DNA from: Candidatus Anammoxibacter sp.
Lineage (GTDB): Bacteria; Planctomycetota; Brocadiia; Brocadiales; Anammoxibacteraceae
Reading direction: 5' to 3'
Length of the DNA stretch: 64,000 nucleotides
Assembly (NCBI GenBank): GCA_021777055.1
Contig: JAIQZO010000101.1
Location: 84,145 to 148,144, forward strand
Part shown: positions 8,283 through 17,924 of the stretch, piece by piece
Numbering within the stretch: position 1 is the first letter of the stretch
Layout: each line of letters starts with the position of its first letter
Notes under the pieces: generated by a model
Database searches by the model: none
Told to the model about the DNA's origin: nothing
Seen by the model: the letters and a program-made list of their open reading frames with translations, nothing else
Program-made: the position numbers and the translations under genes

Positions 8283-9275
8283 TTGTATTTAAAAAGCAAT
8301 ATTTTTAAGATAGCGATAATAGCGCTGCTGGGTTTAGTATTTATCGGTGGCGTAGAGGCCGTAGAATACGGGGCAGGGAAATCAACTCCTTTAATTGTCA
8401 ATGCTGCAGTTAACCACAGTGAAATAACGATAGGAGAGAAAGTTCGTTTTTCCATTACAGTTGAATATGGCGATGGAGTGAATGTTTCCTCTCCTGAGAT
8501 CGGAGAAACTCTTGCAGATTTAACAGTAAAGAGCCGTGGGATTGACGAACCGGAAAGTTTAAAGAATGGAAGGACATTGCGGAAAGAGTGGTATCTTCTA
8601 GAGACCTTTTCGCCGGGATCTTATGTGGTTCCTCCATTAAAGGTTAAGTATGATACAACGGACGGCATGGCAGGTGAGGTTGAGACTAATGAAGTCTTTG
8701 TCGAGGTTAAGAGTGTTATGGCTGCTGGTGAACCGGTTGAAGATATCAGGGAAATAAGGGGGCCGGTTGATGTATCGGTTAATTATACGAGGATATATTT
8801 AATTATTGCCGCGGCTTTTGTCGTATTTGCAATTGTAGCTGGTATAGTCTATTTCTTAAAAAAGAGAAAAGGTGTGGAAAAGGTCATTGCTCCACCTCCA
8901 CCAATGCCTGCTCATGAGATTGCTTATAGAGCGCTGCAAAAGCTTGTTAAAATGGACCTTATAGCAAAAGGGAAGGTCTCGGAGTATTATTCGCTGCTAT
9001 CAGATATAGTGCGCAGGTATATAGAGAACAGATTTAAGTTAATGGCGCCGGAACGGACAACTCAGGAGTTTTTAGCTGAAATGTCAAATGCTGATATTAT
9101 GGTGCCCGATCATAAACTGCTTATCAAAAAATTTCTTGAACATTGCGATCTTGTAAAGTTTGCAAAATACGGGCCGGCTGAAGAGGAGATTAAAGGTGTC
9201 TATAACGCAGCAAAAAAGCTGGTGGATGAAACACGACAGCTTGCTGTTTTTGAGGATGAAAAGATAACCGCCTAA
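8283..9275 (+). CDS. BatD-like / DUF4381-like membrane protein of the Bat operon
   Basis: Membrane-anchored protein of 330 residues between DUF58 and BatA. It has a signal or anchor segment near residues 6-22 and an extracytoplasmic beta-rich part (about 35-150) resembling the N-terminal Ig-like region of BatD. One transmembrane helix lies near 173-193 (IYLIIAAAFVVFAIVAGIVYF), then comes KKRK and a proline run (APPPPMP). The helical cytoplasmic domain carries YYSLLSDIVRRYIENRF and LVKFAKYGPAEEE, which resembles the C-terminal part of BatD and of the DUF4381 proteins found at this operon position elsewhere. The start is a TTG at 8283 supported by GAGGT seven bases before it. Its role is presumably as an assembly partner of the VWA proteins; it has no catalytic motif. 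Confidence 0.75.
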   Translation: MYLKSNIFKIAIIALLGLVFIGGVEAVEYGAGKSTPLIVNAAVNHSEITIGEKVRFSITVEYGDGVNVSSPEIGETLADLTVKSRGIDEPESLKNGRTLRKEWYLLETFSPGSYVVPPLKVKYDTTDGMAGEVETNEVFVEVKSVMAAGEPVEDIREIRGPVDVSVNYTRIYLIIAAAFVVFAIVAGIVYFLKKRKGVEKVIAPPPPMPAHEIAYRALQKLVKMDLIAKGKVSEYYSLLSDIVRRYIENRFKLMAPERTTQEFLAEMSNADIMVPDHKLLIKKFLEHCDLVKFAKYGPAEEEIKGVYNAAKKLVDETRQLAVFEDEKITA

Positions 9276-9336
9276 GAAATTAATATCCTTCCAAAGTAAA
9301 ATATTTTACCACTATTATAAATTTTATCCTTAAAAA

Positions 9337-10335
9337 ATGATCTTTCACGATATTTTAGTCCTTATACTTATAATTTTATTAATCCCGCTGATACTGTTTA
9401 AATATTTTCGTTTTAAGGGCTCAAATACAATTACGTTTTCATCTTTGGGTGTTTTAAAGAGGATAAAACCGTCGTGGACAATAAAAGCAAGGCATATACT
9501 GATAATTTTGCGGTCTATTGTTATATTGCTTATCATAATCGGGCTGGCGAGGCCACAGGCGGGCAAAGAGGAGTCTGAAATAACTACAGAGGGTATTGAT
9601 ATTGTGCTAACCCTTGATGTTTCAGGCAGTATGCTTGCCGAAGATTTTGAAATTAACGGTAAAAGGTTTAACAGGTTGGTGGTTGTAAAGGATGTGGTAG
9701 AGGATTTTGTTAAGGGGCGTACCAATGACAGGATCGGAATGGTCATTTTCAGCGGTAGAGCATATACCCAGTGTCCTTTAACCTCTGACTACGGAGTGCT
9801 CCTTGAATTCTTGGAAAAGGTTAAGATAGGCATGATAGAAGACGGAACCGCAATTGGCTCTGCAATCGGAACCAGTATTAACCGTTTAAAAGATACAAAA
9901 GCAAAAAGCAAAGTGGTCATACTCCTTACTGACGGACGTAATAATGCAGGTGAAATAGATCCTTTGACGGCGGCTGAAATTGCAAAAACACTTAATGTTA
10001 AGATATACACAATAGGTGCGGGAACAACGGGGCTGGCTCCGTTTCCTGCAACGGATTTCTTTGGTAACAAGGTATTAAAACCTGTAAAGGTTGACATTGA
10101 TGATGAATTGTTGGCGAAGATTGCAGAAATGACAGGGGGTATGTACTTCAGGGCCACTGATACCAAATCTTTGAAAGATGTTTATGCAGAAATTGATACC
10201 TTGGAAAAGACAAAGATAGAAGTGAAGCAATACACTGAGTATGACGAGCTTTTCCGCTATTTTGTACTTGCCGCATTTGGCCTTTTGGTTGTTGAAATTA
10301 TTTTGTCTAATACGATGTTTAGGAAAGTTCCTTAG
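9337..10335 (+). CDS. batA: BatA, membrane-anchored VWA protein
   Basis: Aerotolerance-operon VWA protein of 332 residues. Two hydrophobic helices at about 5-22 and 53-70 precede the von Willebrand A domain, and a third at about 308-325 closes the protein, so the VWA domain should face the periplasm. The metal-ion-dependent adhesion site is complete: DVSGSM (D94, S96, S98), a Thr in the AYTQCPLTSDY loop, and TDGRNN. These proteins bind partners through a divalent metal rather than catalyse a reaction. batA mutants of Bacteroides fragilis were linked to oxygen tolerance, but the molecular function remains unclear. The ATG at 9337 has only a weak ribosome-binding site. The paralogue BatB follows after 259 bases. 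Confidence 0.9.
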   Translation: MIFHDILVLILIILLIPLILFKYFRFKGSNTITFSSLGVLKRIKPSWTIKARHILIILRSIVILLIIIGLARPQAGKEESEITTEGIDIVLTLDVSGSMLAEDFEINGKRFNRLVVVKDVVEDFVKGRTNDRIGMVIFSGRAYTQCPLTSDYGVLLEFLEKVKIGMIEDGTAIGSAIGTSINRLKDTKAKSKVVILLTDGRNNAGEIDPLTAAEIAKTLNVKIYTIGAGTTGLAPFPATDFFGNKVLKPVKVDIDDELLAKIAEMTGGMYFRATDTKSLKDVYAEIDTLEKTKIEVKQYTEYDELFRYFVLAAFGLLVVEIILSNTMFRKVP

Positions 10336-10594
10336 GAAGTAAATAAATGTAATTATTCAGTGTAATTTTTTCATAGATTTTACGTTTAGAGGTTCAAGGT
10401 TCAAAGGTTTATCAAAAATACGTTTACCATGCTGTAAGTATGTTAAGCCATTGATTGATAATTTCTGAAGCGAAAGTGATTCCTGAACCTGGAACGTTGA
10501 ACTCGGAACACTTTAAATGTAACATTTACGCTGAGTAGATAAAATAACTAATTATTTTTAGACTCCTACTTAAAACAGGATATTTATAAAAAAT

Positions 10595-11629
10595 ATGCGT
10601 TACGGAAATCTGGATCATCTCTACCTTTTTATAGTAATCCCTTTACTCATTATAGGTTTTATTGTTGCCGCCCGGAAAAGAAGGACTTCCCTTGCACGGT
10701 TTGCGGGAAACAAAACCATTATGCGTATAGTTAGCCCTGTAAGTAATAGAAAACGCATTGTCAAGATAGCCCTAGTTATCTTTGGGTGTATATTCCTGAT
10801 ACTTGCGTTGGTCGAACCAAAATGGGGATACCACATGGAAGAGGTTACAAGGCGCGGGATTGATATAGTAATTGCTGTAGATACATCAAAAAGCATGCTT
10901 GCGGATGATATCAAGCCAAACAGGTTGTCGGCAGCAAAGAGAAAGATAGAGGATCTTTTAAGAGAACTTAAAAGTGACCGTATTGGCCTTGTGGCATTTG
11001 CTGGTTCCGCATATACTTACTGCCCACTGACAGTGGATTATAGTGCGTTCAGGTTATTCCTGGATGACCTTAGTACGAGCTTATTACCACTGGGTGGTAC
11101 TAATCTGGAAGTTGCAATTAAGAGAAGTATGCTCTCTTTTGATTCAAATACTAAAAAACATAAAACTATCATCCTTATTACTGACGGAGAAGACCACAGT
11201 GGAATGGCAATTGAAGCGGCGAAGGAGGCAAAAAAGGAAGGCGTCATTATCTACACCGTGGGTATAGGGAAAAAAGAGGGATCGTATATAAGAATCAAGA
11301 ACAAAAAAGGGGAAGAGATCCTACTTAAAAACAAAGATGGACAGGTTATTAAATCTAGGTTGGATGAGGTTACTCTGAATAAAATTGCCCTTGAGACAGG
11401 TGGCGCATATACTCCCGCGTATGGGACCAAATGGGGCTTGGAAAGGATATATAAGGAAGAAATTTCTCGAATTGAAGAAAAAGAACTTGGTAGCCAAAGG
11501 ATAAAACTCTATGAAAATAGATTTCAACTGCCCTTGTTGGCTGCTTTGATATTGATAACGTTGGAATCTTTGATTGGTGAACGAAGGAATAAGAAGGAGA
11601 AGGGTGGTTTAGAGGTTGTACAAAAATAA
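10595..11629 (+). CDS. batB: BatB, membrane-anchored VWA protein
   Basis: Second VWA protein of the Bat operon, 344 residues, paralogous to the gene before it. Hydrophobic helices are at about 9-26 and 56-73, and a C-terminal helix is near 312-327 (LPLLAALILITLESLIG). The metal site reads DTSKSM (D96, S98, S100) with AYTYCPLTVDY and TDGEDHSG, so it is complete. The order BatA then BatB followed by TPR protein BatC matches the classical operon, and the pair probably forms a membrane complex with MoxR as its ATPase. The preceding 259-base gap holds no gene, only loosely repeated words of the GTTCAA/GGTTCA type. The C-terminal tail is short and charged (NKKEKGG). Confidence 0.9.
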   Translation: MRYGNLDHLYLFIVIPLLIIGFIVAARKRRTSLARFAGNKTIMRIVSPVSNRKRIVKIALVIFGCIFLILALVEPKWGYHMEEVTRRGIDIVIAVDTSKSMLADDIKPNRLSAAKRKIEDLLRELKSDRIGLVAFAGSAYTYCPLTVDYSAFRLFLDDLSTSLLPLGGTNLEVAIKRSMLSFDSNTKKHKTIILITDGEDHSGMAIEAAKEAKKEGVIIYTVGIGKKEGSYIRIKNKKGEEILLKNKDGQVIKSRLDEVTLNKIALETGGAYTPAYGTKWGLERIYKEEISRIEEKELGSQRIKLYENRFQLPLLAALILITLESLIGERRNKKEKGGLEVVQK

Positions 11630-11840
11630 CCGATATATATTGAGATTATTGAGGTTATGCTCAATGTGATAAGGGGTTTGCTGTTTAGCGATTCATCTTT
11701 TGGCAATCTTTGAATGTTATTCAATTGTATTTCTGTTGATATTGCTCTGGTTACACTAGCGGAAGCTGTTAATCGTAACATTCAAAATACCGAATTTCTG
11801 ATCGCTTTGACTATAACAATTGATATTGAAACTAATAAAA

Positions 11841-12770
11841 ATGAGAATAAAGATATTAGAAATTCCTGTAATCACTTTTTTGGCCTTTATGTTTATAGGA
11901 TGGGTTGATCCCTCTTATGATAAAGCCAATGAAGGTAATCAGCTCTTTTCAGAGGGCAAATATGACGAGGCCATCAGTAAATATGTGGATGCGCAGAAAG
12001 GATCAGAGGAGAAGCCAAAGATTGATTTCAATATAGCGGCGGCCCAGTATAAAAAAGAGAAATACGATGAAGCGATTACGGCTTATGAAACGGTTGTAGG
12101 TAATACTAAAGATTCGGAACTAAAGGCAAAGGCAAACTTTAATATCGCAAACTCTCTTTACCGACAGGGAAAGATGAAAGAAGCCCTTGAAAAGTATAAA
12201 GAGACAATTGATATTGCCGACCTTACAAATAATGATAATAGCGCGGAGCTAGATAAATTAAAAGAAGATGCCAAGTTTAATCATGAATTTGTAGAAAAAA
12301 AAATTAAAGAGATGGAGCAGCAGCAGGAGGAACGTCAGGAACAGCAAAAAGACGATGAGAAGGAAGAGAAACAGGAGAGTGAACAGGGGAAGGGAGAGAA
12401 CCAGGAAGATCAAGATAAAGGTGAGGAAGAACAGCAGGATCAAGATGGAGAAAACGATGAACAGGAGAATCAGGGAGATCAAGACCAGCAAAAAGACGAG
12501 AATAAAGATCAAAGTGAAAGTAACAATCAAAAGAACGATGAGCAAGAGAAAGAGTCTCAACAGGAGAAAGAGAAGCAGGATAACAAAGAGAAAGATAGCA
12601 AGCAGCAGCCAAATGATGGTCAGCAACAGCAGGAAGAGCAATCAAAGACAAATATGACTGAGGAGGAAGCCTCACGGTTGCTTAACGCCTTGCAGCAGAG
12701 TGAGAAAAATAATAAATTAAACCTAGAAGATGAGTATGAACATGGTTCTCTTATTAATAAAGATTGGTAG
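11841..12770 (+). CDS. batC: BatC-like TPR protein with long acidic/glutamine-rich tail
   Basis: TPR protein of about 309 residues in the BatC position. A hydrophobic N-terminus (residues 5-20) serves as signal or anchor. Two to three TPR units follow at about 27-125 (GNQLFSEGKYDEAISKY, AQYKKEKYDEAI, ANSLYRQGKMKEALEKY). The last 120 residues or so are almost only Gln, Glu, Asp, Lys and Asn, which should be disordered. A short structured end carries TEEEASRLLNALQQSEKNNK, a helix seen in many BatC proteins. The start is set at ATG 11841; a TTG at 11820 in frame would add seven residues. Its role is probably a scaffold linking the VWA proteins. The repetitive tail makes the DNA low in complexity and generates long false frames on the opposite strand. 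Confidence 0.85.
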   Translation: MRIKILEIPVITFLAFMFIGWVDPSYDKANEGNQLFSEGKYDEAISKYVDAQKGSEEKPKIDFNIAAAQYKKEKYDEAITAYETVVGNTKDSELKAKANFNIANSLYRQGKMKEALEKYKETIDIADLTNNDNSAELDKLKEDAKFNHEFVEKKIKEMEQQQEERQEQQKDDEKEEKQESEQGKGENQEDQDKGEEEQQDQDGENDEQENQGDQDQQKDENKDQSESNNQKNDEQEKESQQEKEKQDNKEKDSKQQPNDGQQQQEEQSKTNMTEEEASRLLNALQQSEKNNKLNLEDEYEHGSLINKDW

Positions 12771-13100
12771 TGATGGGAGATATACAGAATTTTGGAGACT
12801 GAGGCCAGAATGAGAGAGAATAGTATAGGAATTCTCGTTTTAAACTGTTATAAGTAAAACTGTTGCAAGTAATAGACAAAATATGATTACACCGATTAAT
12901 ACAGATTACACAGAATTGCCTCCGTGTAATCATATTTAATTTAACGATTAATAACATGGGAAATGATTGCAAATCTATAAGGTATTCCAAATTTAGTGCA
13001 GCTTTAATGCATTATGAAATTACCCTTCCCTCTGAGGACATCCTATATTTAAAAAATTTACCGGGAAAAATTTCTAAAATTGATTAATCCAGGATCTAGA
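12771..13100. other. Intergenic gap with a 14-bp-arm inverted repeat
   Basis: This 330-base gap between batC and batD contains an inverted repeat with perfect arms AAATATGATTACAC (12879-12892) and its complement at 12924-12937. The loop carries ATTAATACAGATTACACAG, a word type common in dispersed repeats. It may attenuate transcription within the operon. No gene is seen. Confidence 0.55.
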
Positions 13101-14936
13101 ATGAGAAAACGATTAACAAGCATATATTTGTTTATCATATGTCTTTTTGTAGTAAACGTTTCAACGTCATTTGCGGAAGAGATAAAATTAGTTGCCAGTG
13201 TTGACAAAAACGTGCTTACAACAAAAGATTCTATTAACCTTACAATTATGGTGATCGGTTCAACCACAACTGCACAGCCGCAACTACCTGAGCTGGAGGG
13301 GTTTAATCTTATCTTTGGCCCTAGTGTCTCCTCTCGGACAAGTATTGTGAACGGTGAAGTATCTGTCCGTAAGGGGTTTACATATATGATAAAACCTAAA
13401 TCCGCAGGAAAGTTTACCATTAGCCCTTTTACTTTGGAACATAATGGTAAGAAATATGTGTCTAACAAGATCAATATTGATATCCTGGATAAATCGGAGA
13501 GCGAACGTATAAAAAACAGTGAAGGTGGTTTTAACATTGATGAAAAAGTCTTTGTAGAGTTTGAAACCGATAAGAAGGAAGCGTATGTTTATGATCAGGT
13601 TATCCTTACCTTTAAATTTTATTACCAAAGCGGACTACCCATTACGGACCTTGAGTATTCTGAACCAGATACCAGAAATTTCTTAAAAGAGAGTATGGGT
13701 GGTCAAGAGCAGTATGAGGTCATCCGTGACGGTGTGATATATAATGTTATTCAGCTGAAGAGCGCAATATTTCCGGTTGTTGCCGGTGATCTTAAGATCT
13801 CGCCGGCAAAGGTACAGTGTAACCTTATTGTCAAATCCAAACGAAGACGGCAGCGTCGCAACCCCCTTGCAGACTCTTTCTTTGATGATTTCTTTGGCGG
13901 AACCCAGAAGAGATATCCCATTGTAAGAGAGACAGATACAATTGTTTTGCCGGTCAAACCGTTGCCGGAAAATGGAAAACCGGCTGATTTCAAAGGAGCT
14001 GTTGGTGTTTACACTGTAGAGATTGAAGCAGATCCAAAGGAGGTGAATGTTGGTGACCCTATTACCCTGACAATGACTGTTCAGGGAAAAGGAAACATAC
14101 AGACAATCTCTGAACCGGAAATTGAATTGCTGAATGAAGATGATTTCAGGGTATATCCTCCTGAATCAGATGCTACTATTTTTAGCCGGAATAGAGATAT
14201 AAAGGGAAAGAAAGTCTTTAGAACTGTAATAGAACCGCAAAATGCCAACGTTACTGAGACACCCATGATGTCATTCAGCTTTTTTGATCCCGAAGCCGGC
14301 GAGTATAAAACTTTAATGCACGACCCCATTCCTATTAAAGTAAAAGCCGGTGAAGTGGAATCGCCCATAAGACTGTATGTTAGAGAATCAGAGACCGACA
14401 AGAACCACGTGTCTATTATTAGCCGCGATATTTTGCCCATTATGGAAAATCTGGCACTGTTTTCGAACAAGAGCTTGCCTCTGCACAAAAAGCCCATGTT
14501 TTACATACTGTTTCTTGTTCCATTTGCTGCTGTTATCGCGTCAATCTTTCTTCAAAGGTTTAGAAAGAGACTAAAGACAGATGTAAGCTTTGTCAGAAAA
14601 CGAAGGGCTTATTCAGATGCTCGTAAAAGTTTATCAGAAATAAAGAAAAATCCAGAAAATATTGCGGCAAATGACGGCTATACCCGTATAGCACATATAA
14701 TGACCGATTATATTGCAGATAAGTTAAATATAACTTCCGCGAGTATTATGCACATAAAGGTATCAAATATTCCTGAAATAAAAAAGTTACCACAAGAGAC
14801 AATAGACAAGTTGGTGGAGTTAATGGACACATGTGATTATGGAAGATTTGCCAAGGGGAGCGGGGCAGCAGAAATGGTTCTGGATGCTATAAATTCTGCG
14901 GAGTGGTTAATAAACACTTTAGAGAAACAGTTGTAG
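13101..14936 (+). CDS. batD: BatD, periplasmic/membrane protein
   Basis: BatD-family protein of about 611 residues. A cleavable-looking signal peptide occupies residues 1-25 (ending STSFAEE). A long beta-rich extracytoplasmic region of repeated Ig-like units follows (for example LPELEGFNLIFGPS and the GVYTVEIEADPKEVNVGDPITL segment). A single transmembrane helix lies at about 468-486 (MFYILFLVPFAAVIASIFL), and a helical cytoplasmic domain ends with KLVELMDTCDYGRFAKG, which parallels the C-terminal domain of the protein at 8283. A GGTQKRYP loop and a basic stretch KSKRRRQRRN sit in the middle. The start is ATG 13101, seven residues inside the longest frame, because AGGAT precedes it and the signal peptide begins there. 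Function in the family is unknown beyond its place in the operon. Confidence 0.88.
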   Translation: MRKRLTSIYLFIICLFVVNVSTSFAEEIKLVASVDKNVLTTKDSINLTIMVIGSTTTAQPQLPELEGFNLIFGPSVSSRTSIVNGEVSVRKGFTYMIKPKSAGKFTISPFTLEHNGKKYVSNKINIDILDKSESERIKNSEGGFNIDEKVFVEFETDKKEAYVYDQVILTFKFYYQSGLPITDLEYSEPDTRNFLKESMGGQEQYEVIRDGVIYNVIQLKSAIFPVVAGDLKISPAKVQCNLIVKSKRRRQRRNPLADSFFDDFFGGTQKRYPIVRETDTIVLPVKPLPENGKPADFKGAVGVYTVEIEADPKEVNVGDPITLTMTVQGKGNIQTISEPEIELLNEDDFRVYPPESDATIFSRNRDIKGKKVFRTVIEPQNANVTETPMMSFSFFDPEAGEYKTLMHDPIPIKVKAGEVESPIRLYVRESETDKNHVSIISRDILPIMENLALFSNKSLPLHKKPMFYILFLVPFAAVIASIFLQRFRKRLKTDVSFVRKRRAYSDARKSLSEIKKNPENIAANDGYTRIAHIMTDYIADKLNITSASIMHIKVSNIPEIKKLPQETIDKLVELMDTCDYGRFAKGSGAAEMVLDAINSAEWLINTLEKQL

Positions 14937-15007
14937 ATATAATAACGGCGTTCTTTTATGAAATGTTTTTCTTTCTTTTTTGTATTTATTGTTGCAGGAG
15001 ATTTTAA

Positions 15008-15859
15008 TTGAAATATTTTGCATTACTTTTAATTTTTGCGGTTCAGCTAGTTATTAATCCTATTGGTTTTAGCGATGATATTCCTCAAAGTGAGGCAATC
15101 AAGATCTTTACATTAGCCAATCAGGAATACGCAAATGCGCAAAAATTGATGTCCCAGAAGAAGATGGAAGATGCGCTAAAAGGCTTTAAATGGGCATCTG
15201 ACAGGTATGGAGAGCTTGTTACTGCGGGATTCGTAAACGGACAGCTCTATTATAATCTTGCAAATGCACTTTATAGACAGGGAAAAATCGGGAACGCTGT
15301 TTTATATTATAATAAGGCGCAACGGCTTCTTCCCCGTAATTCAGATGTAATGGAAAACATTCGGCTTGTAAAAACAGAGTTTGCAGATAAGGAATTAACC
15401 TCAAAGGTGCCGGGAATCATAAAAGCCATTTTATTCTGGTATTTTCTTTTTAATCTTGGTGAAGCAACAGTATTCACAATTATTTTTTACATATTACTGG
15501 CCGTTGCGGTCATGTGCTATATTTACATAAGGATGCAATGGTTAAAGCCCGTATGTTTCGGGTTAGGTATTGCGGTTGTAGTTATTAGCTCCACGTTGGG
15601 TCTTAAGATTTACAATGAGGAGTGCAAACAGAGAGGTGTTGTGATAGCTCAAGAATGCAATGTCAGATACGGTCCAGGTAAAGAATACGAGGCAAAGTTT
15701 AAGATTCATGAAGGAGCTGAGTTTATAGTAAAAGATGAAAATGACGAATGGTATAAAGCCTACATCTTTATAGATATACGTCAGCCTGAGGATAAAGAGG
15801 ATTCCTCCAATGAGTTTAGGGTCGGTTGGCTGAGGAAAAGTGAAGTGGGTATAATCTAA
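15008..15859 (+). CDS. batE: BatE-like TPR/SH3 membrane protein
   Basis: Last gene of the Bat operon, 283 residues. The signal sequence is at 1-20, and TPR units lie at about 30-115 (YYNLANALYRQGKIGNAVLYYNKAQRLLP is typical). Two transmembrane helices follow at about 138-180 and 185-200. A C-terminal bacterial SH3-like domain (about 213-283) contains CNVRYGPGKEYEAKFKIHEG and DEWYKAYI. SH3b domains usually bind peptides or peptidoglycan, so the protein may tie the Bat complex to the cell wall. The start is a TTG at 15008 with GCAGGAG ten bases upstream. It ends only four bases from the stop of the convergent V-ATPase subunit D gene, leaving no room for a separate terminator. Confidence 0.85.
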   Translation: MKYFALLLIFAVQLVINPIGFSDDIPQSEAIKIFTLANQEYANAQKLMSQKKMEDALKGFKWASDRYGELVTAGFVNGQLYYNLANALYRQGKIGNAVLYYNKAQRLLPRNSDVMENIRLVKTEFADKELTSKVPGIIKAILFWYFLFNLGEATVFTIIFYILLAVAVMCYIYIRMQWLKPVCFGLGIAVVVISSTLGLKIYNEECKQRGVVIAQECNVRYGPGKEYEAKFKIHEGAEFIVKDENDEWYKAYIFIDIRQPEDKEDSSNEFRVGWLRKSEVGII

Positions 15860-15863
15860 AAAC

Positions 15864-16502
15864 TCATTGCATTTTCATGATCCTGGTAATATTTGAACGT
15901 TCAATCTCTTCCAGTTTGTTCCTGATAAGTTTTACACTCTCTTTCATCTGTGGTATTACTCCATATTCCAAGGCATTAACCCTTCTTCTGGTCTTGCCAA
16001 TCTCTTTAGCAATAATCCTCAATGATTGCTCTAGTTCTGCAAGGTTTAATATCTTCGGGAAAAATTCTCTGAGTTTGGTTATTGCTCTATCCAGTTCGCT
16101 GTTGGTGTCGAGAAAGCTATAAGCAGTTGTGTTGTTGTTTTTGCTCTCCTGTTCATGCCCTTGCGATAATTCATTGGCCTCAAATGAAAAGAATGGTATT
16201 GCTGTGTTTAATATCATTTTCTGCTCTAAAGTAAATGTTCCCTTTAATTTTGATTGTTCTACCGCCGCCATTGTCCCTTCTGTAGAAGATGTGATACGGG
16301 CAAGAATGAAACGCTTAATTATTTCTGGTAATTCAATGTCGACAAAGTTTCTCACCTCTTTATATCTTTTGGTAAGTGGCAAAAACTCTTTCATTAATCC
16401 TTCAAGTTTGTCGTTTAGAAGCTTATGGCCCCTAGTCGCAATGGCCAACCTTTTTTTAAGCTTTAACAATTCCATTCTTGTCGCATTAATGTGAAGTTTC
16501 AT
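15864..16502 (-). CDS. V-type ATPase subunit D
   Basis: Central stalk (rotor shaft) subunit of the V/A-type ATPase, 212 residues, equivalent to NtpD. The N-terminus MKLHINATRMELLKLKKRL is diagnostic, and the two long coiled-coil helices (about 3-70 and 135-205) that insert into the A3B3 hexamer are evident. The end segment RRRVNALEYGVIPQM is also typical. The start codon overlaps the stop of the subunit B gene as ATGA, which implies coupled translation. It is the last gene of the nine-gene V-ATPase cluster. The length and motif content are normal. Confidence 0.93.
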   Translation of the reverse strand: MKLHINATRMELLKLKKRLAIATRGHKLLNDKLEGLMKEFLPLTKRYKEVRNFVDIELPEIIKRFILARITSSTEGTMAAVEQSKLKGTFTLEQKMILNTAIPFFSFEANELSQGHEQESKNNNTTAYSFLDTNSELDRAITKLREFFPKILNLAELEQSLRIIAKEIGKTRRRVNALEYGVIPQMKESVKLIRNKLEEIERSNITRIMKMQ

Positions 16503-17878
16503 TTTATTACTTTCTGATAATATTTTTCGATATACTCCGGTCTTACTCTTTTCAGCTCTTTCTTTGGGAGCTCACTAAGCAGTTTCCACCCAAGATTCAA
16601 GCTATCTTCAACCGTTCTATTTACATCTCTGCCCTGACAAATAAATTCATTTTCAAATCTGTCAGAGAAATTAACAAAGAGTATATCTTCGGGACTTAAA
16701 GCAGATTCTCCTATAACAACGGCAATCTCCTTTGCATTCTTTCCTCGCGCATATGCGTAATATAATTGGTTTAACAGGTCCGCATGGTCCTCACGTGTTT
16801 TTCCTTCACCTATTCCCTTGTCCTTTAGCCGGGATAAAGATGGTAGTACATCAATTGGAGGGTATATTTCGGCACTGTTGAATCCTCTGTCGAGTATTAT
16901 CTGCCCTTCTGTTATATATCCTGTAAGATCCGGGATGGGATGGGTCTTGTCATCCTCAGGCATAGTTAGTATGGGGATCTGTGTTATTGACCCCCTCTTT
17001 CCTTTGATACGACCAGCTCTTTCGTAGATAGTTGATAAATCGGTATACAAGTAGCCCGGATAGCCCCTCCGTCCGGGCACTTCCTTCCTTGCGGCAGAAA
17101 TCTCTTTCAGCGCTTCACAATAGTTTGACATGTCTGACATTATGACCAGTACATGCATATCCAATTCAAAGGCCAGATATTCGGCAACAGTTAAAGCCAT
17201 TCGTGGGATTGATAATCTTTCTATGGAGGGATCGCTAGCAAGATTTATGAAAAGAACCGCTCTTTCAATTGCACCGGTTTTTTTAAATTCCGAAATAAAA
17301 TAATCTGCCTCGTCAAAGGTGATTCCAATAGCCGCAAAGACTACAGCAAACCCATCGTTTGACTTAAATACCTTCGCTTGCCTTGCTATTTGTGCAGCTA
17401 AAGCGGAATGTGGTAGCCCGGAACCTGAAAATATGGGAAGCTTTTGGCCTCTTACAAGGGGATTCATTCCATCGATAGCAGAGATACCCGTCTGTATAAA
17501 TTCATCCGGATAATCTCTCGCATATGGATTTATTGGGTGTCCGTGTATATTAAGCCTTTTTTTAGGAATAAGAGGAGGGCCACCGTCTATTAGTTCTCCT
17601 GATCCGTTGAATATTCTTCCTACAATATCAGGAGCCACTCCTATTTCCACCCCTTTTGCAAGAAACTTAACTTTTACATTTTCTGTAGAAATACCCCTTG
17701 TTCCTTCAAATACCTGAACCAGGGCCAATCCTTCGCCAACTTCAATAACGGTACCATGTCTCGTCTCCCCGCTCTCAAGTATTATCTCTGTCAGCTCTCC
17801 GTACGCAACGCCGTTTATATCTTCAACAAACATTAACGGTCCTATTAAGTCTCTTACTGTCTTATACTCTTTTTGCAT
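16499..17878 (-). CDS. V-type ATPase subunit B (non-catalytic)
   Basis: Non-catalytic nucleotide-binding subunit of the V1 head, 459 residues, the usual length. It shows the beta-barrel N-terminus (YKTVRDLIGPLMFVE) and the degenerate P-loop region SGSGLPHSALA at about 151-161, where B subunits lose the Walker lysine. The conserved FINLASDPSIERL, VLVIMSDMSNYCEAL and PGRRGYPGYLYTDLSTIYERAG segments are all present. The protein forms the alternating A3B3 ring with subunit A. It is separated from the A gene by 122 bases holding a strong inverted repeat and overlaps the D gene by four bases. The ribosome-binding site before ATG 17878 is weak. Confidence 0.95.
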   Translation of the reverse strand: MQKEYKTVRDLIGPLMFVEDINGVAYGELTEIILESGETRHGTVIEVGEGLALVQVFEGTRGISTENVKVKFLAKGVEIGVAPDIVGRIFNGSGELIDGGPPLIPKKRLNIHGHPINPYARDYPDEFIQTGISAIDGMNPLVRGQKLPIFSGSGLPHSALAAQIARQAKVFKSNDGFAVVFAAIGITFDEADYFISEFKKTGAIERAVLFINLASDPSIERLSIPRMALTVAEYLAFELDMHVLVIMSDMSNYCEALKEISAARKEVPGRRGYPGYLYTDLSTIYERAGRIKGKRGSITQIPILTMPEDDKTHPIPDLTGYITEGQIILDRGFNSAEIYPPIDVLPSLSRLKDKGIGEGKTREDHADLLNQLYYAYARGKNAKEIAVVIGESALSPEDILFVNFSDRFENEFICQGRDVNRTVEDSLNLGWKLLSELPKKELKRVRPEYIEKYYQKVIK

Positions 17879-17924
17879 TGTTTATGGTGAAGAAATAAGG
17901 TAACGGCTCAGGTGTATAGGCTAA

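Noticed and set aside
12258..12675. Long open frames opposite the BatC tail
   Set aside because: They result from the low-complexity Gln/Glu/Lys codons of BatC and are Leu/Phe-only on the opposite strand.
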